From positions 11,797 through 75,796 of the forward strand of contig CAZWOL010000002.1 of NCBI GenBank assembly GCA_964635325.1: a DNA stretch of 64,000 nt. The letters are read 5' to 3'. The position numbers were made by a program, and so were the translations under genes. The DNA comes from BOG-1112 sp964635325. GTDB taxonomy: Bacteria > Bdellovibrionota_B > Oligoflexia > Oligoflexales > Bog-1112. Of the stretch, positions 52,082 through 62,132 are shown piece by piece (within the stretch, counting starts at the first letter, position 1; every line of letters starts with the position of its first letter). Below the pieces are notes generated by a model. It saw nothing but the letters and a program-made list of their open reading frames with translations. It made no database searches and had not been told where the DNA came from.

Positions 52082-53326
52082 ATGCTGAAGGTCTCAATAG
52101 ACTCAATTCGTCTGCGTCTGCAAAAGGGAACTACGCTTCTGGAAACAATGATCGCCCTTGGGTTGATCGGTGTCATTGTTGTGGGTGTGTCCCAGTTTTT
52201 CTCTCAGACTTTTAAAGCTCAGCGTCGAGCGCGTATTAAAACAGCTTATCAATTCATAGCGCAAGACATTGAAAATAAATTAAAAAATCCAGGTTCAATC
52301 TATGCAAGTGTTATGAATGATGGCAGCGGCAATGCACTTTGCATCGCGCCTGGTCCAAGCTGTGTTGTAAGTCCCCTGACACAGTGTCTACTTGGGTTTG
52401 GCAATGGGTGCACCACCCAACTGACTCAGCATAACCCAGCGGCTCCAAATTATTTTGCTTTGAACTACGCCATGTATACGAGCAATGATTCTGGACTAGT
52501 GACTTCAGGGGATGCCAATAATCCAATCTATTACAATGCAGATGGGGTTCGCTGTACATTGGGATCAAAGCTTTGCATGTTCAAGGCTGTCACATTTTGG
52601 TACGGAGTTTGCGAAACTTCTGCACCTTGTACACAGGCCTCTGAAATTCATGTAGCTTACCAGGTTTCGCAAATCACTCCAAATCCACTGCCAGAACTAG
52701 GAAATCCCTTTCCTCCACTCCCTGCTTCTACTCATTTCTTTATGCATCAAGTCAAAGATATCTTGGGGGCATGGATGAACAACAGCTGTTATCCAGGCGC
52801 AGTTGTTATCGGCTTTAGCAGACAAGGTCGTCCCTTGTGTGAGTGTCGGCCACCATACGTTGCGACAGGAGTTTCAGGCTCGAGAGGTCCAGTTTGTCGA
52901 TTGATTTTAGCTCCTGAATTGACCTGCTCTGATCCTAATACTGTCTTTCGTGGTTTGACGACGGATGGGCGAGCGAATTGTGTGAGTGTCAATGATGCTT
53001 ATGATTGTGTTAGTCCCGTGGCGACGGGAACCATAGGTCAGGCTGCTGTCTGCCCTGCAGGTTATTGGACCCAAGATGATAGTCGTACCGATTGTACTTT
53101 CAACTGTACGATGCCTAAGCAAGATGGAACTTGGAGTTGCGGATCCAATGAAGCAGCGGATACACGAAGTGCAGGTGGATATCGGCAAATCAACGACCTT
53201 GTTCAACCCGCTGCATATACATTGCTAATGGGTGATGGTGATGATCACAGAGTTTCTGTGAATCAAGGCTATAAAATGGGTCTTGTCTGTTCTCCAAAAA
53301 CGCTAAAGTGCTGTCGTCCTATCTAG
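52082..53326 (+). CDS. Large Cys-rich prepilin-like protein 1
   Basis: The 414-residue protein has a type IV prepilin signature: Lys-Gly before TTLLETMIALGLIGVIVVG, with G16|T17 as the cleavage point and Glu21 at mature position +5, then a hydrophobic helix. The rest is a large globular exterior with many Cys residues (CIAPGPSCVV, CLLGFGNGC, GRPLCECRPPY, QAAVCPAGYW, CTFNCTMPK, CCRPI). It has no standard pseudopilin family that I can name. The extracellular Cys pairs would form disulfides. It shares G-x-P-x-C-x-C-x-PP with the next gene, so the two are probably paralogues. Confidence 0.7.
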   Translation: MLKVSIDSIRLRLQKGTTLLETMIALGLIGVIVVGVSQFFSQTFKAQRRARIKTAYQFIAQDIENKLKNPGSIYASVMNDGSGNALCIAPGPSCVVSPLTQCLLGFGNGCTTQLTQHNPAAPNYFALNYAMYTSNDSGLVTSGDANNPIYYNADGVRCTLGSKLCMFKAVTFWYGVCETSAPCTQASEIHVAYQVSQITPNPLPELGNPFPPLPASTHFFMHQVKDILGAWMNNSCYPGAVVIGFSRQGRPLCECRPPYVATGVSGSRGPVCRLILAPELTCSDPNTVFRGLTTDGRANCVSVNDAYDCVSPVATGTIGQAAVCPAGYWTQDDSRTDCTFNCTMPKQDGTWSCGSNEAADTRSAGGYRQINDLVQPAAYTLLMGDGDDHRVSVNQGYKMGLVCSPKTLKCCRPI

Positions 53327-53383
53327 GTGCTAGCAAGGTGATCCAATAATTGAAGCGTTCCAAAGATTCTGCGAGGGCTACAA

Positions 53384-54748
53384 ATGTTTTTCACAAAATT
53401 GAAAAAAAATGCAGGCGTCACTCTTGTAGAGCTGATGGTCGCAGTCGGTGTCTTTAGTGTTGTTGCAGGAGGTGTCTCTGTCTTTTTGAGTCAACAGCAG
53501 CTGATGGTTCGCAAACTTCAACAGAGGTTACAAATAAGGTCTATTGCTCGTCTTGTTGAGCGTACGTTGCAAAACCCTGCTGCCTTACGTGCAAGCGCAG
53601 ACTATGGGAGCAGCTTGGGTAACGGTCAGTTGAAAAAATGCTTGCGCTCTCAAGGAGAAGCTCAGGCGACTAATAGTGCATGCTCGGATACAGATTTTAC
53701 CAAACAAGTTAGCTTTGACTTGCTTGGGCAACTTTCGGACTCTTCGTCGATTACAACAAGTCGCATTCAACGCGCATTGGTTTCAGGTGAGGATGCGCGG
53801 CCAGCGCTCTATAGGCTTGTCGATGGTGCGCCATGCTCACGTGACAATCGCCCGGATCGCAATACTTGTAATGTCGAAGTGCGCACATATTTCTGGGCTA
53901 CATGCGCACCATTGGATACTTTGGGATTCGCCAATGTTTCAAATCTTGATCCTGGTAATCTTTGGGGCCTAATATTTTTCGCTTTGATGCAACGCTCTGC
54001 TCCCACTGCTACCCCAACAACCTGTCTTTCTGCACAGTCCATTCATCTGCGTTATCAAATTCGCTATGTTCCGGGGATTTCTCAAAGAGGAGTATGGGCT
54101 AATACTATAGATAACTATCCCCCGGATGAAATCTTCTACGATCCTGGTAAACTTTTTTCCGCAAGGGGTGCCATTACGCTTTCTATTGCTGAAGTTCCGC
54201 GATCTGAATCTGTAGCGACATGTCCACCCAACTATACGATGACGGGAATGAAAGGTGGAGAACCGATTTGCAAATGCCTTCCACCTCATAAGCTTCCTGT
54301 AGGATGCACCGGAACAAGTTGCAGTTGCACAGCTGCTGCTAAGACGTGTGCATCGAATTACCGTTACCGTGGCACAGATGCGACTGGAAACATACTCTGC
54401 TGTCCTGTCTGGTGCCAAAATGTTCCGATCGATTGGTCGCAGGGCTCTCCAAGTTCCGCTTGGGTTTGGAATTGGTCAAAGTTTAAGTATGAATACAAAG
54501 TTATATCTAATCCTACTCTTGGTTGTGGGCCTGGTGGTTGGATTGAATCTGTAACCCCACTTACACCAGCAGGTGCCTACTACCCTCAAAATGGACCCAA
54601 TCCCGGCAGCTGTGCCGTCAAATCAGCATGTCAAATGGGTAAATGGGGAGGAACCTGCTCAACGCCCGTAAGTTGTACCGAGCAATATTCGTGTTGCTAC
54701 GAATCTGGTGGTAGCTTCGGAGTCAGTGGTTGCAATAATGGGATTTGA
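53384..54748 (+). CDS. Large Cys-rich prepilin-like protein 2
   Basis: The 454-residue protein has the prepilin motif NAG|VTLVELMVAVGVFSVV, with G11|V12 and Glu16 at +5, then a helix and amphipathic region (about 30-60, QQQLMVRKLQQRLQIR). The globular part is Cys-rich, with GEPICKCLPPHK, GTSCSCTAAAKTC, NILCCPVWCQN and CSTPVSCTEQYSCCYESGG. GEPICKCLPP aligns with GRPLCECRPP of the preceding protein. Both are long for pilins. The metH gene follows after 15 nt, which looks like coincidence of close packing or cotranscription. Confidence 0.7.
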   Translation: MFFTKLKKNAGVTLVELMVAVGVFSVVAGGVSVFLSQQQLMVRKLQQRLQIRSIARLVERTLQNPAALRASADYGSSLGNGQLKKCLRSQGEAQATNSACSDTDFTKQVSFDLLGQLSDSSSITTSRIQRALVSGEDARPALYRLVDGAPCSRDNRPDRNTCNVEVRTYFWATCAPLDTLGFANVSNLDPGNLWGLIFFALMQRSAPTATPTTCLSAQSIHLRYQIRYVPGISQRGVWANTIDNYPPDEIFYDPGKLFSARGAITLSIAEVPRSESVATCPPNYTMTGMKGGEPICKCLPPHKLPVGCTGTSCSCTAAAKTCASNYRYRGTDATGNILCCPVWCQNVPIDWSQGSPSSAWVWNWSKFKYEYKVISNPTLGCGPGGWIESVTPLTPAGAYYPQNGPNPGSCAVKSACQMGKWGGTCSTPVSCTEQYSCCYESGGSFGVSGCNNGI

Positions 54749-54763
54749 TGGGGCTCGAGCACT

Positions 54764-57700
54764 ATGTCATTTTCGCATACGGAAACGGATCTAAGAGAAT
54801 GCCTTTCACAAAGAATAATGTTCTTCGACGGTGGTATGGGAACCATGATTCAGGGGTTCTCTCTTCAAGAAGCGGACTTTCGTGGCGAACGATTTCAAAA
54901 CTATGCAAACGACCTTAAAGGGAACAATGACCTTCTTGTTCTAACAAGACCGGATGTTATCAAAAATATTCACTGGCAATATCTCGAAGCCGGTACCGAT
55001 ATTATCTCAACAAATACATTCAATTCGACGAGCATTTCGCAAAAAGATTATGGACTCGAATCACTCTGCTATGAACTCAATGTTGCGGCAGCGCGCTTGG
55101 CCAAAGGTGTGACATCCGAATTTGAGAAAAAACATCCGGGACGCAAATGCTTTGTTGCAGGATCGCTTGGGCCCACCAGCAAAACATGTTCGCTTTCACC
55201 TGATGTCAACTGTCCTGAACGTCGAGATGTAAATTTTGAAGATCTGCAGACAGCATATTATGAACAAACCAAGGCCCTGATCGAAGGAGGAGTCGACCTT
55301 CTCTTACCCGAGACTGTCTTTGATACTTTGAATTTAAAAGCCTGTTTGTTTGCGATCGAAAAATTCTTTAATGAAGGTCACCGTAGAGTGCCTGTCATTA
55401 TTTCAGTCACAATTACGGATCGTTCTGGTCGTACCTTGTCAGGGCAAACGATCGAGGCCTTTTGGAACTCAGTACGACATGCACGTCCCTTTGCAGTTGG
55501 AGTCAACTGTGCGCTTGGTGCAAAGGACATGCGTCCTTATATCAAAGAACTTGCCCGCATCAGTGACTGCTTCATACATTGCTATCCCAATGCAGGCCTT
55601 CCCGATCCGCTGAGCGCAACCGGTTACAACGAACTTCCACAAGACACTGCTGGTCAATTAGAAGAATTTGCTGAGGAAGGTCTGCTTAATTTTGCGGGAG
55701 GATGCTGTGGTACAACGCCTGCTCACATTCGCGAAATCGTACGTCGACTGAGTCCTTATGCGCCCCATGTCGTTCCTGTTGTAGAGAAAAAAACAAGACT
55801 TTCTGGGCTAGAACCTCTTGCTATCACGGCCCAAGATTCTCTATTTATCATGGTTGGAGAACGTGCGAATGTGACGGGATCTCCTCGCTTTTGCCAACTG
55901 ATTAAAGCGAATGACTTCAAAGGGGCCCTTAGTGTCGCTCGTCAGCAAGTTGAAAATGGTGCCAACATCATTGACATCAATTTTGACGAGGGTCTGCTCG
56001 ATAGTAAAGCTTGCATGCGTCACTTTCTAAATTTAGTCGCAACCGAACCTGCAATTGCTCGCGTCCCAATCATGATCGATAGTTCCAAGTGGGAAGTGCT
56101 CGAAGCTGGAATGCAGTGCTTGCAGGGTAAGGGTATTGTCAATTCACTTTCTCTCAAAGAAGGTGAAGCTGCCTTTCTAGAAAAAGCGGCATTGGTCAAA
56201 CAGTACGGATGCGCACTCGTCGTCATGGCCTTCGATGAGCAAGGGCAAGCCGCAAGTCGCGAGGATAAACTTCGTATCTGCCAACGAGCCTATAAGCTGC
56301 TAACAGAGAAAATAGGATTCGATCCCTGCGATATTATTTTTGATCCGAATGTTCTGACTGTCGGTACTGGGATTGCTGAACACAATAACTATGCGGTCGA
56401 CTTTATCGAAGCTGTACATGATATCAAAAGTGCCTGTCCCTATGCATTGACGAGTGGTGGTGTTAGTAACGTTTCATTCTCTTTTCGTGGGCAAAATCGC
56501 GTTCGTGAAGCGATGCATACATCCTTTCTCTTTCACGGTATACGTCGCGGGCTCAACATGGGCATTGTCAATGCTGGTATGATTGAGGTTTATGAATCAG
56601 TTGATCCATCTTTGATGAAATATGTTGAAAATGTGTTGTTTAACAAAAATCCTGATGCAACCGAGGCTCTCATCACTTTTGCTCAGAACCTGAGTCAGGA
56701 TGTTGCTGCCAAAGAAAAGAAAAAAGATGAGTGGCGCTCTAAGGCTGTGCATGAACGCATTGCATATGCCCTTGTGCATGGTCTCGATGATTTTATTGTT
56801 GCAGATACCGAAGAGGCTAGACAGCAGTTTAAGAAGCCACTCGAAGTGATCGAAGGTCCCTTGATGGATGGCATGCGAGAGGTTGGAGACCTCTTTGGTG
56901 CTGGCAAGATGTTTCTACCTCAAGTTGTCAAAAGCGCACGTGTGATGAAACATGCAGTTGCCTACCTGCAACCCTTCATGGAAAAAGATCGGGCCGAAAC
57001 CCCAAATCGTGGAACCATACTGCTCGCAACCGTTCGTGGAGATGTGCACGATATAGGTAAAAATATCGTAGGGGTCGTACTAGCCTGCAACAGCTACAAA
57101 GTTGTAGATCTAGGTGTAATGGTCTCATGCGAGAAAATTCTAAGTACTGCAAAAGAGATTGGTGCCCAAGTGATCGGTCTGAGTGGTCTCATCACACCTT
57201 CGCTTGATGAGATGGTCTACAATGCCAAAGAAATGGAAAAGCAGGGTCTTGATCTGCCTCTCCTAATTGGAGGAGCTACGACAAGCGCGCTACACACAGC
57301 TATCAAGATTGCTCCCCACTATTCGCATGCTGTTTGTCATGTCGAAGATGCCTCGCGTGTGGTGGGTGTTTGCAACGGGCTGATGAATCCAGACAATTAC
57401 GAAGAGTATAAGAAAAACCTAGTAGCTGAGCAGGAACGCTTGCGTCAGAAGGGGCGCAAAAAAGAAAATGCAGCAGACTATTGGTCCTTTGCAGAAGCTG
57501 TTGCGAAAAAGCAGGTAGCTAGTGCAAGTAATGAACGCCCGGAATTTGTCGGGGTTCGAGAGTTGGCAGATATATCTCTCGAAGAGATTTCATCTTACAT
57601 AGATTGGGCTCCGTTTTTTTGGTCCTGGGGTATCAAGGGTATTTATCCAAAGATTTTTGAGTCTCCAAAATGGGGGCAGCAAGCTAAAAATCTCTTTGCT

Positions 57701-58438
57701 GATGCGCAGAAGCTAATGCAAGAGGTTTTGCACTCCAATCGTTTTGGACCGCAAGGTGTCATTGGTATTTGGCCTGCATATTCTGAGGGAGAGGATGTTC
57801 GAATTCTTGATCCTATTCAGAGAGTCGAGCTTGCAAAACTCTGCTTTCTTCGTCAGCAGCGTAAAAACAGTGAAGACATTCCATTATGTCTTGCTGATTT
57901 TATAAAAGCAAAATCTACGATGGATGACTATATCGGGGCCTTTGCTGTGACGATGGGCCTTGAGGTTGGGGAGTGGGCAGACCATTATACAAAGAAGCAT
58001 GATGACTACACTGCAATTATGATCAAAGCTCTCGGTGATCGCATGGCGGAAGCGTTTGCTGAATGCTTGCATAAACGTGTGCGTGTTTGGTGGGGCTATG
58101 GCCGTGATGAGAAGCTAACGGTTGATGATATGATTCGTGAAAAATATCGAGGCATACGTCCAGCTCCAGGTTATCCTGCATGTCCCGATCATACGGAGAA
58201 GCAAAAGATCTGGGATCTTATGAATGTGCAACAACGTACGGGTATTCGTCTCACGGAATCCTTTGCAATGGATCCTCCCAGTGCTGTTTCTGGATATTAC
58301 TTCTGTCATCCCGAAGCTCGGTATTTTCACGTTGGCAAACTTATGAAAGACCAAGTTGAAATATATGCAGCTCGTAAGGGTTGGTCGATTGGCGAAGCTG
58401 AAAAATGGCTCGCCCCCAATCTTGCCTATGAGACTTAG
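54764..58438 (+). CDS. metH: Cobalamin-dependent methionine synthase MetH
   Basis: MetH transfers a methyl group from 5-methyl-THF to homocysteine via cobalamin. The 1224-residue protein is full length: a homocysteine/zinc domain (1-330, with VNCALGA and GGCCGTTPAHI carrying zinc Cys), a pterin domain (about 350-620, MVGERANVTGSPRFCQLI), a B12 cap (about 640-730), a B12-binding domain with DVHDIGKNIVGVVLACN (His at about 760), and the C-terminal reactivation domain (about 890-1215, EYRGIRPAPGYPACPDH). Its N-terminal start is ATG 54764, 15 nt after the pilin-like gene. No cobalamin riboswitch is seen upstream. It ends close to the convergent gene at 58447. Confidence 0.97.
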   Translation: MSFSHTETDLRECLSQRIMFFDGGMGTMIQGFSLQEADFRGERFQNYANDLKGNNDLLVLTRPDVIKNIHWQYLEAGTDIISTNTFNSTSISQKDYGLESLCYELNVAAARLAKGVTSEFEKKHPGRKCFVAGSLGPTSKTCSLSPDVNCPERRDVNFEDLQTAYYEQTKALIEGGVDLLLPETVFDTLNLKACLFAIEKFFNEGHRRVPVIISVTITDRSGRTLSGQTIEAFWNSVRHARPFAVGVNCALGAKDMRPYIKELARISDCFIHCYPNAGLPDPLSATGYNELPQDTAGQLEEFAEEGLLNFAGGCCGTTPAHIREIVRRLSPYAPHVVPVVEKKTRLSGLEPLAITAQDSLFIMVGERANVTGSPRFCQLIKANDFKGALSVARQQVENGANIIDINFDEGLLDSKACMRHFLNLVATEPAIARVPIMIDSSKWEVLEAGMQCLQGKGIVNSLSLKEGEAAFLEKAALVKQYGCALVVMAFDEQGQAASREDKLRICQRAYKLLTEKIGFDPCDIIFDPNVLTVGTGIAEHNNYAVDFIEAVHDIKSACPYALTSGGVSNVSFSFRGQNRVREAMHTSFLFHGIRRGLNMGIVNAGMIEVYESVDPSLMKYVENVLFNKNPDATEALITFAQNLSQDVAAKEKKKDEWRSKAVHERIAYALVHGLDDFIVADTEEARQQFKKPLEVIEGPLMDGMREVGDLFGAGKMFLPQVVKSARVMKHAVAYLQPFMEKDRAETPNRGTILLATVRGDVHDIGKNIVGVVLACNSYKVVDLGVMVSCEKILSTAKEIGAQVIGLSGLITPSLDEMVYNAKEMEKQGLDLPLLIGGATTSALHTAIKIAPHYSHAVCHVEDASRVVGVCNGLMNPDNYEEYKKNLVAEQERLRQKGRKKENAADYWSFAEAVAKKQVASASNERPEFVGVRELADISLEEISSYIDWAPFFWSWGIKGIYPKIFESPKWGQQAKNLFADAQKLMQEVLHSNRFGPQGVIGIWPAYSEGEDVRILDPIQRVELAKLCFLRQQRKNSEDIPLCLADFIKAKSTMDDYIGAFAVTMGLEVGEWADHYTKKHDDYTAIMIKALGDRMAEAFAECLHKRVRVWWGYGRDEKLTVDDMIREKYRGIRPAPGYPACPDHTEKQKIWDLMNVQQRTGIRLTESFAMDPPSAVSGYYFCHPEARYFHVGKLMKDQVEIYAARKGWSIGEAEKWLAPNLAYET

Positions 58439-58446
58439 TTTGACTG

Positions 58447-59499
58447 TTATAGAAGCAGTTCTCGCATAACAATTGAGAGAAATATTGCAAATCCTAGTGG
58501 GGCTGTTCCTCCTTCTATGCTGCGCGTTGCGTTGCTACAGGCAAAGCGGTTTATAAATGGAATGGCAGTATCGTTGTCGCTCTCTGTGATATTGTTGTAT
58601 AAGCTAGCCCATTGCGCTAGTTCGTCGCTTGTATCATTGTTCACTTTGCTTAACTGGTTGTTCAGAAATTGACCATGTTTGAATTGCAAAGAGCGAAGTT
58701 TGCTTTCTTTAAGTTTGTTGATATTTGCAAGGAGTGTTGATTTTTGACGGACACAGCAGCTGTTTTTTCCTTTTGCAAAACCTTGATCATAGGCTGCAGC
58801 TGTACTGCATTCACCCATGCATAGGTCCTTAAGATTCTGTTCGTAGAAGCGGATGCCAATTGTGCTCCACAAAATACAGGAATAGCGAAAGGCATCCCAG
58901 ACTGCTTTGCTGCACGGTATGAGGAGAAGGCCTCCGTTACTGAATCGACCACCTCGTATTCCGGAGCTATCATCTCCAGGGCGTCCTCGTCGATTCACTT
59001 GGCAGTTCATTGTAGAGAATGAGTGGTCAATTTCGCTTGAAAGCAAAGGATCATCTGCTTGATGGTTTGCTAAATTTTGAATGAGTCGATCTTTGTCTGT
59101 CGTATTTAAAGATGAATTACGGATCTTATTCTGATCCTGCTCAATCCACTTTTGATGTTTGTTATCGAGAAGATTTTGTACATAGTCACGAGCAGCATTG
59201 TTAATCTCATCAGAGACGCTGCCGCAGCATTCGTTGTTTCCGTCGTGCATTCCGTCATTGTACGCGGATCGTTCCGCTGATAGGCAAAAGTCAGCGCATG
59301 CACGAGAAGCATAGGCTTCGCAGTAGTCAGCTCCCCAGATTTGGGGAAGGGAACCATCATTAAATCCGTCTACTGAACAGATTAGAGAAGACGACTGGGC
59401 AGCGGAGTTTGAATGTGCACCTAGCACTATCATTGCATTTGCTTGTATGGATAGACATGAGGCGAAGGCAGAAATAAGACACCAGACGGATTTTTGCAT
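58447..59499 (-). CDS. Exported protein with two copies of a Cys-rich motif
   Basis: The 350-residue protein has a signal peptide (about 1-22, ending QANA). It contains two similar segments: CADFCLSAERSAYNDGMHDGNNECC (68-92) and CMGECSTAAAYDQGFAKGKNSCC (227-249). Both share C-x(2-3)-C-x(n)-AY-(N/D)-x-G-x(3)-G-x-N-x-CC. Helical Lys/Gln/Asn-rich segments follow each copy, so an internal duplication of about 90 residues or more is likely. The C-terminal tail is hydrophobic (GFAIFLSIVMRELLL), possibly an anchor. I do not recognise a family. It is convergent with metH. Confidence 0.65.
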   Translation of the reverse strand: MQKSVWCLISAFASCLSIQANAMIVLGAHSNSAAQSSSLICSVDGFNDGSLPQIWGADYCEAYASRACADFCLSAERSAYNDGMHDGNNECCGSVSDEINNAARDYVQNLLDNKHQKWIEQDQNKIRNSSLNTTDKDRLIQNLANHQADDPLLSSEIDHSFSTMNCQVNRRGRPGDDSSGIRGGRFSNGGLLLIPCSKAVWDAFRYSCILWSTIGIRFYEQNLKDLCMGECSTAAAYDQGFAKGKNSCCVRQKSTLLANINKLKESKLRSLQFKHGQFLNNQLSKVNNDTSDELAQWASLYNNITESDNDTAIPFINRFACSNATRSIEGGTAPLGFAIFLSIVMRELLL

Positions 59500-59635
59500 T
59501 ATATTTCCCCAAAAAATTGAGGCCTAGCCTTATCAGGCGGTGTCTAAAAAGACAATGACTATTAAGATTCATATTTCTCTTAGGACTGGGTGCGTAAAAG
59601 TGAGGGTCAGTTTTCTAAAATTCGAGGAGTGCGCT

Positions 59636-60238
59636 ATGAAATTGAGAAGTTTGATTCTAACAACGTTATGTTTCTCTCTGTGGGCGGGTATAAGTCGAGG
59701 CAATCACTTTCTCCATGATGGTTTTGGTATGCTGGTTGGATTGAGTTTGGTGTCTGCACCATTTAATGGTTTGGATGCATTCAACGAGCGCCAGATCACA
59801 GATCGTGTTGTCGAAATTGAAAACAACGGTGGACGTAACGTAACCTTTCCCGACATCAAAGAATGGGATAGTAAATTGCGCAAAGCGGATATCTCAGGGT
59901 TTTCATTAAATTCTGCGCTTGCCCTTAATAGCGTGTTGGCTCTCGGCCTGCATAAGCACTATCCAGTGGCTTCGAAAGCTCTAGCTGTGACGGGTTTTCT
60001 CATCTCTGCAGGTGCGGTTGCGGCAAACGGTTTGTCCATTGCCTTCCTCAACCATATGGAGCCCGATGCAAAGCAACTACCACGGTATGTGCAAACCAAT
60101 ATCGATAGCAGGGAGCGAAGCCACTACGTTGTGTTTTCCGCTGATGCGCTTGCATTACTTGCTAGTATTCCGTTGATGGTCTTTGCATTCCGCAAGGCTC
60201 AACCTGCAACCGAGGCAGCCGCAGCCGTTGGTGTCTAG
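59636..60238 (+). CDS. Membrane protein of unknown function
   Basis: ATG 59636, with GAGGAG 7 nt upstream, gives a 200-residue product with an N-terminal signal or anchor (about 1-20, MKLRSLILTTLCFSLWAG). Hydrophobic segments follow (HDGFGMLVGLSLVSAPF, about 25-41; LALNSVLALGL; ALAVTGFLISAGAVAANGLSIAFL; ADALALLASIPLMVFAF near the end), so it is a four-helix membrane protein. Upstream frame starts lack a good SD. Family unknown. The 3' end overlaps the end of the convergent gene by 4 nt. Confidence 0.65.
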   Translation: MKLRSLILTTLCFSLWAGISRGNHFLHDGFGMLVGLSLVSAPFNGLDAFNERQITDRVVEIENNGGRNVTFPDIKEWDSKLRKADISGFSLNSALALNSVLALGLHKHYPVASKALAVTGFLISAGAVAANGLSIAFLNHMEPDAKQLPRYVQTNIDSRERSHYVVFSADALALLASIPLMVFAFRKAQPATEAAAAVGV

Positions 60239-60588
60239 TTTGAAGCTTGTGGATTGAGTAGCTCTGAGAGTTTTTGACGGAGATTGGGATCGGATAATGC
60301 GTTGTTAACTCGGTACTCCAATGGAGTGAGCTCTTCAATGCGTGCTTGCCACCATGCTTCTGGTATCTGACTCAGTGCAGTCACGACAAATTCATTCAGA
60401 TCTAAATTCTTGATGCCTCGCGTTTTTAGCTCATTCTGAAAGACGCTAAAGGGATGTTCTGCTTCAGAGGTAAGCAAGAGCTTGGTTGTCTTGGTTCCAT
60501 CTCCAGGAACTACGTCTTGCATTGATCCATTAGCTTTTTTAGCTTTAGCTCCGGTTTTTGTTTGCATAGCAGATTCATTTGTGTCCAC
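60235..60588 (-). CDS. Hypothetical protein, 117 residues
   Basis: GTG 60588 has GGAG 6 nt upstream; TTG 60600 and an internal ATG are alternatives. The N-terminal 35 residues are Lys/Ala/Gly-rich and probably disordered. The C-terminal part is helical: VFQNELKTRGIKNLDLNEFVVTALSQIPEAWW, then EELTPLEYRVNNALSDPNLRQKLSELL. The sequence resembles small conserved proteins I associate with this lineage, but I cannot name it. No membrane segment. It is convergent with the membrane protein gene at its 3' end and divergent from rarA. Confidence 0.6.
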   Translation of the reverse strand: MDTNESAMQTKTGAKAKKANGSMQDVVPGDGTKTTKLLLTSEAEHPFSVFQNELKTRGIKNLDLNEFVVTALSQIPEAWWQARIEELTPLEYRVNNALSDPNLRQKLSELLNPQASN

Positions 60589-60746
60589 GTACAGCTCCAA
60601 TATAATTCAGTGTGTTCTCTAAGACGGGGGAAATTAGCATAAGTTTGCGTCACATGCAAACAGCGGCTTTCGCCCTTTACGAAAATACTTTGAAGTGCTA
60701 CTTAGATAAGCCTTTCAAAGCATTCTGCCTGCGGAGATTCTAAATT

Positions 60747-62018
60747 ATGACAGCCAACTTATTTGCCGATACCCATGCTAGCACTCCACTTGCAGAGCGT
60801 ATGCGACCTCATAGTTTCGACCAAGTGCTTGGACAGGATAAGATCTGGTCAAATAACAAGCCGCTGCGTAGGCTTGCAGAGCAAGATAAATTCTTCTCTC
60901 TGATCTTTTGGGGGCCTCCCGGAACCGGAAAGACGACGATAGCAAATCTGATCGGTAAGCAGTCTCAGCGCCAACTTCTCACACTTTCCGCTGTCAACTG
61001 TGGAGTCAAAGACATTCGAGCTGCGATTGATGTGTCTGTGCAAAATCTACAGAACGGACAAAAGTCTTCCATACTCTTCTTGGATGAAATTCATCGACTC
61101 AGCAAAAATCAGCAAGATGTGCTTTTACCGGCTATTGAAAAAGGTGAGATCAAACTCATCGGGGCTACCACAGAGAATCCTTCGTTTACAGTGATAAAAG
61201 CGATTCTTTCACGCTCTCTCATCTTTCGCTTCGAGTTGATACCAATTACAGAAATGATCGAACTACTGCGTCGTAGTGCAAAGAATGAGCGAGAGGACCT
61301 TGCTTCTCAAATGGATAACTCTGTCTATGAAACCATTGCACAAGCTGCGGGTGGGGATGCGCGTCGAGCTTTGAATATTTTGGAATCAGTACTTGCTGTT
61401 TGTGAACCTGACAAAGGTATAGCTGAAGAAACATTGCATGATCTGCTTTCCTCTCTCTCGATTCGTTTCGATAAAAAAGGAGACTATCACTACGATACAA
61501 TTTCTGCGTTCATCAAGAGCGTTCGTGCTTCACAGTCTGATGCTGCTTTGCACTATCTTGCACGAGCCCTTGTTGCAGGTGAAGACCCTGAATTTCTTGC
61601 GCGTCGACTGATTATCTTAGCCTCTGAAGATATCGGCAACGCAAACCCTCACGCATTAGTTTGGGCAAACTCTGCAGCAAGTTCTATTCATATGGTTGGT
61701 ATGCCTGAGGCTCGTATTATTCTAGGGCAACTGACGACATTGCTTGCAACATCCCCAAAATCGAATCGCTCCTACAAGGCTTTGGAAGAGGCCCTTGCGG
61801 ATGTTCCAAAGTATCCAGATGCTGAGGTCCCTCTTCATCTGCGCAATGCACCGACTCAACTGATGAAAGAATCTGGCTACGGCAAAGGTTACATCTATGC
61901 TCATGATGATCCAGAAGGAGCAAAAAAACTCGAGTATTTACCGAAAGCCTTGGTTGGTAGGACATACTACTATCCGTCAGATAATGGGCATGAGAAAAAT
62001 TTGAAATCCTCGAGATAA
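60747..62018 (+). CDS. rarA: Replication-associated recombination ATPase RarA (MgsA)
   Basis: RarA acts on stalled replication forks. The 423-residue AAA+ protein has PLAERMRPHSFDQVLGQ (13-29), Walker A GPPGTGKTT (56-64), Walker B ILFLDEIHRLSK, sensor 1 GATTENPSF and the RarA C-terminal MgsA domain, with SIRFDKKGDYHYDTISAFIKSVRASQSDAALHYLARAL. The end YYYPSDNGHEK is also typical. Complete length. It starts after a 158-nt gap from a divergent small gene. Confidence 0.96.
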   Translation: MTANLFADTHASTPLAERMRPHSFDQVLGQDKIWSNNKPLRRLAEQDKFFSLIFWGPPGTGKTTIANLIGKQSQRQLLTLSAVNCGVKDIRAAIDVSVQNLQNGQKSSILFLDEIHRLSKNQQDVLLPAIEKGEIKLIGATTENPSFTVIKAILSRSLIFRFELIPITEMIELLRRSAKNEREDLASQMDNSVYETIAQAAGGDARRALNILESVLAVCEPDKGIAEETLHDLLSSLSIRFDKKGDYHYDTISAFIKSVRASQSDAALHYLARALVAGEDPEFLARRLIILASEDIGNANPHALVWANSAASSIHMVGMPEARIILGQLTTLLATSPKSNRSYKALEEALADVPKYPDAEVPLHLRNAPTQLMKESGYGKGYIYAHDDPEGAKKLEYLPKALVGRTYYYPSDNGHEKNLKSSR

Positions 62019-62132
62019 CCTCAGCTTATAGTTAAAGTGATTTTTCTGATAAGTCAGCGGCTGACAATTTAAAAATCTCGTATATATTGTGTCTCAAGTA
62101 GAAACTTTTTTTATAATTTAAAGGAATAATGT

